Below are positions 57,411-64,000 of a DNA stretch of 64,000 nucleotides, piece by piece. The DNA comes from Candidatus Thiodiazotropha sp. LNASS1. GTDB taxonomy: Bacteria; Pseudomonadota; Gammaproteobacteria; Chromatiales; Chromatiaceae. The stretch is from the NCBI RefSeq assembly GCF_964212655.1, contig NZ_OZ156465.1:248001-312000 (forward strand), written 5' to 3'. The stretch's first letter is position 1. The number at the start of each line of letters is the position of its first letter. A model generated the notes under the pieces. The model had not been told where the DNA came from. It saw only the letters and a list, made by a program, of their open reading frames with translations, and made no database searches. The position numbers and the translations under genes were made by a program.

Positions 57411-58529
57411 GTGATTAGTAAAGTCTTACAAACAGTCATCACCTTATATATGGTGATGATGGCAACCAGTGTTTATGCAAAGAATGTCGATCTGTTTATT
57501 GGTGAGGTCAGGATACTCGGTAAAGTAGCTGTTGACCGTGTTGCGATTGGACAGGCGGGTATAATCAAACTAGAGATTCTTAGTACGGATGAGTTACTGG
57601 TCATTGGCGAAAAGGCAGGAAGTACCTCCTTGCGTCTGTGGAATAAGGATGGAAGTTATAGTCAGTACAATATTCGGGTAACAGAGCAAGATCCTGAAAA
57701 GCGTGTTCGGATGGATAGTATGATAAGGATCAGTGTCAAGATGGTTGAGTTCAGAAAAAGTGCGCTCTCCAAGCTTGGTATAGACTGGTCGACGGATTTA
57801 GACGGACCAACCTTTGCGACAGTCGGCGATTTTGTAACGAACTCCCTATTCAGGTCGCCAACCTCAGCAATTGATGGCACACCACTACCTCTCAATGTGA
57901 AGCCCTTCGCGTCTTACTTTGGTATAGCGACAGCGTTGACATCACGCATAAATCTACTGGCATCAGACGGTGATGCTGTCGTGTTGTCAGAGCCGGTTCT
58001 CAGCTGCGTCAATGGTGGTACTGCCAAATTTATATCCGGTGGTGAGTATCCTATCCCCGTGACCGGTACAAATGGTGGAACCAGCGTGGAATTCAAGCAG
58101 TATGGAATAAAGCTGGATATTTCACCGCGGGTAAATAATGAAAAGCAGATATATACAACCATAAAAGCAGAAGTCAGTGAGATCGACACGTCTACAACTG
58201 TGTTGGATGTGCCGGGTATTTTAAAGAATGAAACGGAGACAATAGTTAATGTTCATTCCGGTCAGACAATCGTTATATCGGGATTGTTAAAAGCTAAACA
58301 GGGCAGAGGCACCAGTAAGGTTCCAGGACTGGGTGATTTACCTGTACTTGGCGGCCTTTTCAAGAGTAATGATATTCAGCATGAAATGTCAGAAATGGTG
58401 GTCTTTCTCACACCCGAGGTTGTTGAAATTGACGATACCTATGATCAAAGGGCAAGAAACCTGTTGGGGGTTAGAAACAATGCTGTTAATCAACTAAAGA
58501 AAGAGCTTGAATTCAGCATCCTGGATTAG
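57411..58529 (+). CDS. cpaC: Tad secretin CpaC/RcpA
   Basis: The 372-residue precursor has a signal peptide (1-23), the pilus-formation N domain (VDLFIGEVRILGKVAVDRVAIG in part; ELLVIGEKAGSTSLRLW) and the secretin domain (GDAVVLSEPVLSC, GTAKFISGGEYPIPV, PGLGDLPVLGGLF). It forms the outer-membrane ring through which the Flp pilus leaves. It is shorter than many CpaC proteins. The start is GTG. Confidence 0.88.
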   Translation: MISKVLQTVITLYMVMMATSVYAKNVDLFIGEVRILGKVAVDRVAIGQAGIIKLEILSTDELLVIGEKAGSTSLRLWNKDGSYSQYNIRVTEQDPEKRVRMDSMIRISVKMVEFRKSALSKLGIDWSTDLDGPTFATVGDFVTNSLFRSPTSAIDGTPLPLNVKPFASYFGIATALTSRINLLASDGDAVVLSEPVLSCVNGGTAKFISGGEYPIPVTGTNGGTSVEFKQYGIKLDISPRVNNEKQIYTTIKAEVSEIDTSTTVLDVPGILKNETETIVNVHSGQTIVISGLLKAKQGRGTSKVPGLGDLPVLGGLFKSNDIQHEMSEMVVFLTPEVVEIDDTYDQRARNLLGVRNNAVNQLKKELEFSILD

Positions 58530-58534
58530 TCGAA

Positions 58535-60229
58535 ATGTTTGATATTCATTACCAACAAGGCCGCAAGCGCCGAACTCGCTACACTGTAAAGGGAGACAGG
58601 TGTGTAATCGGCAGCGCACGTCATAGCGATCTGGTATTCAAGCATCGACATATTGCGAAAAGACATGCAACACTATTTTCGCAAAACAACCAGATACATA
58701 TTGAGGACCTGGGAAGTATCACGGGAACCTGGGTCAATAGAGAGCGTGTTATCAACTATGGTCCTTTGACAGACAATGACGAGATTACAATCGGTGATGT
58801 CATACTGAGAGTAGAGTTTGATCCAAGCAAGGCAAGTTCTGCAATATCGCAACACCCTGTTGAAGAGAGTCCAGACGCAAGTCGGGAAACAAAAGAGCCG
58901 GTACAGGAAACTAATCCTGTCAATAGCCTGATCGATGAACAAGGAAAGGTTATTCTCTACTGGACAAGAATAATCCACGAACAGCTGATATCTGAGATGG
59001 ATCTCCGTCGCAAAGACGTGCACAGCATGTCTGATGAACAGTTAAGGGTCGAGGCAGAAACACTGATAGATCAAATCATTGGTCGCATCACATCAGATCT
59101 CCCCGCTGATATCGACATAACAAAGCTTCGTAGTAGTGTGATTAACGAGGCTGTTGGTCTTGGGCCGCTTGAGCGTTTTCTTGAAGACGATTCAATTACG
59201 GAGATCATGGTCAACAATCACCAGGAAGTTTTTGTAGAACGTGCCGGCAAATTGATCAATAGCGGTGAAAACTTCAGTAGTGACCAAGCCGTCATGTCGG
59301 TCATTGAACGCATTATTACTCCGTTGGGCAGACGTATTGATGAAGGAAGTCCAATGGTCGATGCCCGTTTAAAGGATGGCTCTCGCGTAAACGCCATCAT
59401 CCCACCATTGGCCATTAAGGGACCTAGCCTGACAATCAGAAAATTCGCTAAACATCGATTGACATTCAACGACATCATAGATTATGGATCGATCAATCAG
59501 GAAATGGTTGATTTTCTCAGGGTTTGTGTAGAGCAGCGCAAGAATATCATTGTATCCGGCGGTACCGGTTCGGGTAAGACCACCTTGCTGAATGTGTTGT
59601 CAAGCTTCATCCCGGATGGTGAGCGCATAGTCACCGTGGAAGACGCTGCCGAGCTTAAACTTTACCAACCTAATCTGGTATCACTGGAGGCAAAACCGGC
59701 AAATATAGAGGGGCGTGGTGCTGTCACCATTCGTGAATTGGTGAAGAACACGCTACGTATGCGTCCTGATCGTATTATCGTTGGTGAATGCCGGGGAGGC
59801 GAGGCCCTTGACATGCTGCAGGCAATGAATACCGGTCATGATGGTTCACTCACTACGGCACATGCCAACAGTCCAAGGGATGCACTTTCAAGGCTTGAGG
59901 TAATGGTGTTGATGGCAGGTATGGATCTGCCGGTCACGGCGATTCGTGAACAGATAGCCTCTGCGGTCAACATTATTGTTCAGCAGACACGATATGCCTG
60001 TGGTTCCAGGAAAATTTCCAAAATTACAGAGGTTACCGGTATTGAGGGTAATACGATACAGCTACAGGATATCTTCGAATTCAGGCAGCGTGGATTCAAC
60101 GAACATGGAAAAGTGTGGGGAGAGTTTGTTGCCTCTGGTTTCGTGCCCTCCTTCTATGAGTCAATAAAATCAATTGGCGTTCCGGTTGATTTATCAATCT
60201 TCGGAAACGAAAAAGACGAATTCCATTGA
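58535..60229 (+). CDS. tadA: FHA-domain fused TadA/CpaF ATPase
   Basis: Residues 1-95 are an FHA phosphothreonine-binding domain (IGSARHSDL, AKRHATL, GSITGTWVN). After a linker, residues about 195-540 are a TadA/CpaF secretion ATPase with Walker A GGTGSGKTT (about 343), IVTVEDAAEL, the Walker B region IIVGECRGGEALD (about 413) and the His-box HDGSLTTAHANS. The ATPase powers Flp pilus assembly. The FHA fusion implies control by Ser/Thr phosphorylation. Its TGA overlaps the tadB ATG by one base. Confidence 0.93.
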   Translation: MFDIHYQQGRKRRTRYTVKGDRCVIGSARHSDLVFKHRHIAKRHATLFSQNNQIHIEDLGSITGTWVNRERVINYGPLTDNDEITIGDVILRVEFDPSKASSAISQHPVEESPDASRETKEPVQETNPVNSLIDEQGKVILYWTRIIHEQLISEMDLRRKDVHSMSDEQLRVEAETLIDQIIGRITSDLPADIDITKLRSSVINEAVGLGPLERFLEDDSITEIMVNNHQEVFVERAGKLINSGENFSSDQAVMSVIERIITPLGRRIDEGSPMVDARLKDGSRVNAIIPPLAIKGPSLTIRKFAKHRLTFNDIIDYGSINQEMVDFLRVCVEQRKNIIVSGGTGSGKTTLLNVLSSFIPDGERIVTVEDAAELKLYQPNLVSLEAKPANIEGRGAVTIRELVKNTLRMRPDRIIVGECRGGEALDMLQAMNTGHDGSLTTAHANSPRDALSRLEVMVLMAGMDLPVTAIREQIASAVNIIVQQTRYACGSRKISKITEVTGIEGNTIQLQDIFEFRQRGFNEHGKVWGEFVASGFVPSFYESIKSIGVPVDLSIFGNEKDEFH

Positions 60230-61077
60230 TGGATATCAATTTTATTCTTGCGCTCGTATTTATAGCTATCAGTGCCGTAATCTGGGTACTGTTGGGATTC
60301 AGTGTGCATGGCTATGAGCGCTATCAATCGGTATTTACAGAGCAAACTGAGAGCAAACTTGAGAACCTGTTTCTGTTTGTAGATGCAAAAAAAATGTTTT
60401 TGCTGAACGTGGCATCATTGCTGGCGCTACCGGTTGTCATCTACTTTTTTACCGGATCTTTTTTCTATATCGCACTGGCGGTCCTTGTATTGCTGGTAAT
60501 GCCGAAATTATTGCTCATGCGTATGGAGGCCAAGCGCAAGGAGAAACTTATTCATGCACTACCTGATGCATTGACACAGATTGCTAGTGGTATGAGTGCC
60601 GGCCAGACTTTCCTTTCAGCTGTGGAAACCATGGTGAATGAGACCAAGGGACCTATAAGCCAGGAATTTTCACTGGTTCTAAGGGAGCAGAGGCTTGGTA
60701 TGAGCCTATCCGAAGCGATGGATAATCTTGCTGAGCGAGTACAGACCGAAGAATTTGATTTGGTTGTCACAGCAACACAAATTGCAAACGATGTGGGTGG
60801 TAACCTATCGGAAATATTCCGCCGATTGTCGGATAGCCTGAGGCGGAAGATGGAGATGGAGGGCAAGATCAAGGCGCTCACATCTCAGGGAATCTTGCAG
60901 GGCTGGGTGGTCGGTTTATTGCCATTTTTCATTATCGGCGCACTCTATTTTGTCGATCGTGAAAATATCGCACCAATATTCACCAATCTGCTTGGTTGGA
61001 TCTTTTTAGCCGTCATCATAATCCTTGAGATCATTGGTGGGTTAATGATTCGAAAAATAGTCAATATAGATATTTAA
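60229..61077 (+). CDS. tadB: Tad inner-membrane platform protein TadB
   Basis: The 282-residue protein has N-terminal membrane segments (about 5-25, 60-92), a cytoplasmic T2SSF domain (LPDALTQIASGMSAGQTFLSAVE, with the conserved Gly-rich turn) and C-terminal membrane segments. ATG at 60229 shares its A with the tadA stop. tadC starts two bases after its stop. Confidence 0.9.
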   Translation: MDINFILALVFIAISAVIWVLLGFSVHGYERYQSVFTEQTESKLENLFLFVDAKKMFLLNVASLLALPVVIYFFTGSFFYIALAVLVLLVMPKLLLMRMEAKRKEKLIHALPDALTQIASGMSAGQTFLSAVETMVNETKGPISQEFSLVLREQRLGMSLSEAMDNLAERVQTEEFDLVVTATQIANDVGGNLSEIFRRLSDSLRRKMEMEGKIKALTSQGILQGWVVGLLPFFIIGALYFVDRENIAPIFTNLLGWIFLAVIIILEIIGGLMIRKIVNIDI

Positions 61078-61079
61078 AA

Positions 61080-62000
61080 GTGGAATTTATAATCGTCAGC
61101 GTAATGTTCGGTGGGGTGGTTAGCCTGATAATCTGGAACACATATCGGGTGTTCGCCGTGGTTCCGGATCAGGATAGATCCTATCTGGACCGACCACCAT
61201 TGGGATTTCGACTGACATGGCCGCTTGTCAGTGCATTCGTACACTATTTCGGGCCGCTGATTACCCAAAATTATCGCATTGTCACATTGTTAAGGCTAAG
61301 GAAAGCAGGGATCGACTATATGTTGAGTCCTGACCAGTTCTTTGCGGGTAAAGTTATTGCGGCTGTAGTGTTTTCACTTTTCGTCTATGTGTTGCTGAGT
61401 CTGATCGGGTCCAATGCATGGTATATGATGGCGCTCGGCCTGGTCGGTGGTTTCTTCTATCCGGAATTATGGTTACGTGAAGCAACAGAGGAACGTAATA
61501 AAAGTATATTTAGAGAGTTGCCGTTCTATCTCGATATCATCATTCTGGCCGTAGAATCGGGAACCAATTTTACCGGTGGACTGCAACAGGCCATCAATAA
61601 GGCATCGGACGGTCCTCTCAGGCAAGAATTCAGTCGCGTTCTCAGGGATATTCGAGCAGGAAAACCCAGGGCGGATTCACTGCGCGACTTGGGCGATCGT
61701 GTAGACACTGAAAGCATAAGAAACGTCGTCAGTAGTATTATCCAGGCTGAAAAGACAGGTTCGAGTCTCGGGCCTGTACTCAAAGCGCAGGCCGATCAAT
61801 TGAGGTCGACCCGATTCCAGAAAGCGGAAAAACTGGCCATGGAGGCGCCGGTCAAGTTACTCGGCCCGCTGGTTATGTTTATTTTTCCCAACACCTTTTT
61901 GATCATCATCTTTGTCATCCTTAGCAGTGCGATTCAAAAGGGTGTGTTGACATGGCCTGTATTCAAGCCATTGGTATGGGCCTTTAACTGGCCAGGTTAG
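61080..62000 (+). CDS. tadC: Tad inner-membrane platform protein TadC
   Basis: The 306-residue T2SSF-type protein has membrane segments near 5-20, 95-135 and the C-terminus, and the cytoplasmic signature ELPFYLDIIILAVESGTNF. It pairs with TadB to form the platform for the ATPase. The GTG start has no strong ribosome site, so translation is probably coupled to tadB. Confidence 0.9.
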   Translation: MEFIIVSVMFGGVVSLIIWNTYRVFAVVPDQDRSYLDRPPLGFRLTWPLVSAFVHYFGPLITQNYRIVTLLRLRKAGIDYMLSPDQFFAGKVIAAVVFSLFVYVLLSLIGSNAWYMMALGLVGGFFYPELWLREATEERNKSIFRELPFYLDIIILAVESGTNFTGGLQQAINKASDGPLRQEFSRVLRDIRAGKPRADSLRDLGDRVDTESIRNVVSSIIQAEKTGSSLGPVLKAQADQLRSTRFQKAEKLAMEAPVKLLGPLVMFIFPNTFLIIIFVILSSAIQKGVLTWPVFKPLVWAFNWPG

Positions 62001-62009
62001 GAAGCTTAA

Positions 62010-62597
62010 ATGAAGTATATATTAAAAATTATTGATACTACATACACTAAACGATTGGTCAGTGGGCTATCGGTTTTTTTGTTGAGTCTTTTATTCTCAG
62101 CATGTAACAACAGTAATGATCAATTCTCACCAGGTACAAATGTCTCAATCGCGCCTACATCCTTTACCTGGACAGTAACCGAATTGCTCGATAATCAAGG
62201 TCAATGCATCTTCTATCCTGACGATTATCAAGACAATGTCATGGTGGTTACTGTCAGTGATCCAAATGATAGACCGATTGGTGAGATGAAGTTGGAGCTA
62301 TATCTCTCACCTTCCAACTCCACATCCAATCCAATACTCAGTAACCAACATGTGTTTTATCTCTATGATGACCTCAATGGCAATGGTGTTGTGGATCACC
62401 CGGAAGAGTTGGTGAGCGGTTCCGGCGATCCAATACTCTATGAAACGGAAACCGAGAAATATCATGGAACCAAGGCAATCATCGTAAGAACGAATACATC
62501 CTGTGGCGGTTACCGTGCAACACTTCATGCTTATGCCGGAGATGGCTATGGCGCTATGGAGATCAATACTCAAACCGAAGATGATGGTGAAGACTAA
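62010..62597 (+). CDS. Putative lipoprotein with a calcium-loop-like segment
   Basis: The 195-residue precursor has a lipobox (LLFSAC, Cys about 32). A segment near 125-138, DDLNGNGVVDHPEE, resembles an EF-hand/dockerin-type calcium loop. The tail is acidic. I recognise no family. It lies nine bases after tadC, so it is likely co-transcribed with the pilus genes. Confidence 0.7.
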   Translation: MKYILKIIDTTYTKRLVSGLSVFLLSLLFSACNNSNDQFSPGTNVSIAPTSFTWTVTELLDNQGQCIFYPDDYQDNVMVVTVSDPNDRPIGEMKLELYLSPSNSTSNPILSNQHVFYLYDDLNGNGVVDHPEELVSGSGDPILYETETEKYHGTKAIIVRTNTSCGGYRATLHAYAGDGYGAMEINTQTEDDGED

Positions 62598-62623
62598 CAG
62601 GTGACTGAGCAAGAGTAGGAAAC

Positions 62624-62983
62624 ATGAAACGTATCAGGCTCAAAAAACATGCTACTGAAGACGATCCTGCCAAAGGGTCTCCTGCACTCGAAGCATGGGT
62701 GGCGGATAGCTATTTGACTCGCCTGCGAGGTCTATTAGGAAAAAAGCGGCTTGACGATTCTGATGGTTTATTGCTTGAGCGCTGCGCATCAGTACATACA
62801 TTTTGGATGCGTTATCCACTGGATCTGGTCTTTATGGACAAGAAGGGTAAGGTGGTGAAGTGTCAGGAGGGTGTCAAGCCCTTTCGTACTGCATCGGCAC
62901 GTGGAGCCTACTACACACTGGAACTGAACCAGGGAGTGATCAGTAAACAGGGTATTTCCGAGAGTGATCATTTTTATTGGTAA
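62624..62983 (+). CDS. DUF192 family protein
   Basis: The 119-residue protein shows the DUF192 pattern: ADSYLTRLRGLLGKKRL, GLLLERCASVHTFWMRYPLDLVFMD in part, and VKPFR..S.RGA..TLEL. Unlike many members it lacks a signal peptide. The family's function is unknown; presence in Tad loci is seen in several proteobacteria (from memory). Confidence 0.85.
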   Translation: MKRIRLKKHATEDDPAKGSPALEAWVADSYLTRLRGLLGKKRLDDSDGLLLERCASVHTFWMRYPLDLVFMDKKGKVVKCQEGVKPFRTASARGAYYTLELNQGVISKQGISESDHFYW

Positions 62984-63008
62984 TCAGCGACTGTTTAAGA
63001 GGGCCATT

Positions 63009-63494
63009 GTGTTAAACAAAGCAGTGATTCAAATTCTATGTGCATTAGTGTTTATTACACTTGCAGCATGCAACGGAACTGCTCCCAAGCGGAAGGCATT
63101 TACAAATCTTGAGATTGCCGACAGTGCCTATGAGCAGGGCAGGTGGGTTGAAGCGGAGCAACACTATCATGCAATTACTGAGATTGCCCCCAATGATTTC
63201 TATGCCTGGTTCAGACTTGGAAACTCACGGCTCCATCAGGCCAATATCGAGGCCGCGATTCATGCCTATGAATCATCACTACAGCGTGACCCGAGGCAAC
63301 CGAAACCACATCACAATCTGGCGGAAGCCTATTTGATGAAAGCGCATCAGTCGTTACAGAGGGCACAGAGCTTGGCTGAGGAATCAAGTTATGAACGGCT
63401 GGCGATAGAGTCCAAGCTCAAAAAACTGCGGGAAATCATCTACAAACCGATCAGTGATATTCCTTCGCCGGCAAAAGGGTTGATCCGTTACTAA
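63009..63494 (+). CDS. tadD: TPR lipoprotein, TadD-like
   Basis: The 161-residue precursor, started at the GTG at 63009 (after AGAGGG), has a lipobox (ITLAAC) and two to three TPR units (ADSAYEQGRWVEAEQHYHAI, WFRLGNSRLHQANIEAAIHAY, PHHNLAEAYLMKAHQSL). TadD helps the secretin assemble. An in-frame ATG at 62964 overlaps the DUF192 gene and lacks the signal character. Confidence 0.82.
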   Translation: MLNKAVIQILCALVFITLAACNGTAPKRKAFTNLEIADSAYEQGRWVEAEQHYHAITEIAPNDFYAWFRLGNSRLHQANIEAAIHAYESSLQRDPRQPKPHHNLAEAYLMKAHQSLQRAQSLAEESSYERLAIESKLKKLREIIYKPISDIPSPAKGLIRY

Positions 63495-63539
63495 TAACAA
63501 AACAACACAAAGTTGTAGTAGTTCATTTAGGAGAGCAGG

Positions 63540-64000
63540 ATGCAGATCAAAGGGATGTTAAGCCGTTTGTTCAAAGGACAACGTGGCGCCGCCATGACGG
63601 AGTTGCTGGTGTCGCTGCCGGCACTGCTGCTGATGGGACTGGGTGGACTGCAAAGCGCACTGCTCTTCGACGCCAAGACCACTATTAACTACGCCACATT
63701 CGAAGCGGCGCGCAAGGGTGCGGTCAACCATGCCCAGAGCGACGCCATGCGCCGGGAACTGGGCCTGCGCCTGGCGCCCCTGTTCGGTGGCGACGGCAGC
63801 GCCGAGAAAGCGCTGTCGGCGATCACCCGCGCCAGCCTGGATGTGCAGGACAGCCGCTTCACCGAGATCGAGATCATCAACCCCACCATCGAGGCCTTCG
63901 ACGAGTACGGCCGCGAGATCGTCGATCCGCGCACAGGCGACGTCCACTTCGGTATCCCCAACAGCCACCTGCGCTGGCGCGAGCGTGATGTGGGGCGCAG
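63540..64000 (+). CDS. tadE: TadE-like pseudopilin, cut by the right edge
   Basis: The open frame runs to the edge. The precursor has a basic leader, then G^AAMTEL with Glu at +5 and the hydrophobic helix LLVSLPALLLMGLGGLQSALL, followed by INYATFEAARKGAVN, typical of TadE. GGAG precedes the ATG by six bases. From about 63.55 kb G+C rises sharply compared with the preceding Tad genes. Confidence 0.85.
   Translation, partial: MQIKGMLSRLFKGQRGAAMTELLVSLPALLLMGLGGLQSALLFDAKTTINYATFEAARKGAVNHAQSDAMRRELGLRLAPLFGGDGSAEKALSAITRASLDVQDSRFTEIEIINPTIEAFDEYGREIVDPRTGDVHFGIPNSHLRWRERDVGR

Overview
The window looks like a chromosomal segment of a gammaproteobacterium. Core gene order is of the Pseudomonas/Chromatiales kind: leuC-leuD-leuB-asd-fimV-truA-trpF-trpB-trpA-accD-folC-dedD, DUF502-aspS-nudB, and ftsK-lolA-rarA. 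A sodium-type PomAB stator, several c-type cytochromes and a four-cluster FeS/NrfD membrane module suggest a motile, respiratory, possibly sulfur-oxidising bacterium (Sedimenticola or Thiodiazotropha-like). That placement is inference from gene content only.

Layout. (1) 1-5.9 kb: an A+T-rich accessory segment with a kinase-like protein cut by the left edge, a methyltransferase resembling the DNA-phosphorothioation-associated family, and a DUF2779 protein with two nuclease-like domains. It abuts the 3' end of a tRNA-Leu(CAG) gene, a common island insertion point. (2) 6.2-28 kb: core housekeeping genes (M23 peptidase, TolC, chorismate synthase, MFS transporter, Ndk, leucine, aspartate and tryptophan genes, FimV, TruA, AccD, FolC, DedD), ending in an isolated gspC. 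(3) 28-36 kb: a DUF971-MoaD-like fusion, a short-chain dehydrogenase, PomAB with a PilZ protein, then FmdB-DUF502-AspS-NudB. (4) 36-42 kb: a mostly minus-strand cytochrome region. A small Tat protein, a four-cluster Tat ferredoxin, an NrfD-type membrane protein and a tetraheme cytochrome c read in one direction, followed by a UbiE-like methyltransferase and two sister monoheme cytochromes. There is no recognisable molybdenum or other catalytic subunit. (5) 42.5-50.3 kb: YjbQ, lipocalin, TrxB, alanine dehydrogenase, FtsK, LolA, RarA. (6) 50.4-64 kb: a Tad/Flp pilus locus running off the right edge, preceded by a consensus CRP-type operator.

How it fits together. The Tad locus encodes a Flp pilin, several further proteins with a G^xxxxE prepilin-type N-terminus, a secretin, CpaB, an FHA-fused TadA ATPase, TadB, TadC and a TPR lipoprotein. 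A stem-loop after the pilin gene could set pilin dosage, and the FHA domain suggests control by phosphothreonine. The left-edge trio has the look of a defence or DNA-processing module. Several repeat elements punctuate the intergenic spaces, including a motif that overlaps stop codons at five gene ends. The two least explained assemblies are the left-edge trio and the tetraheme/FeS/NrfD cluster.
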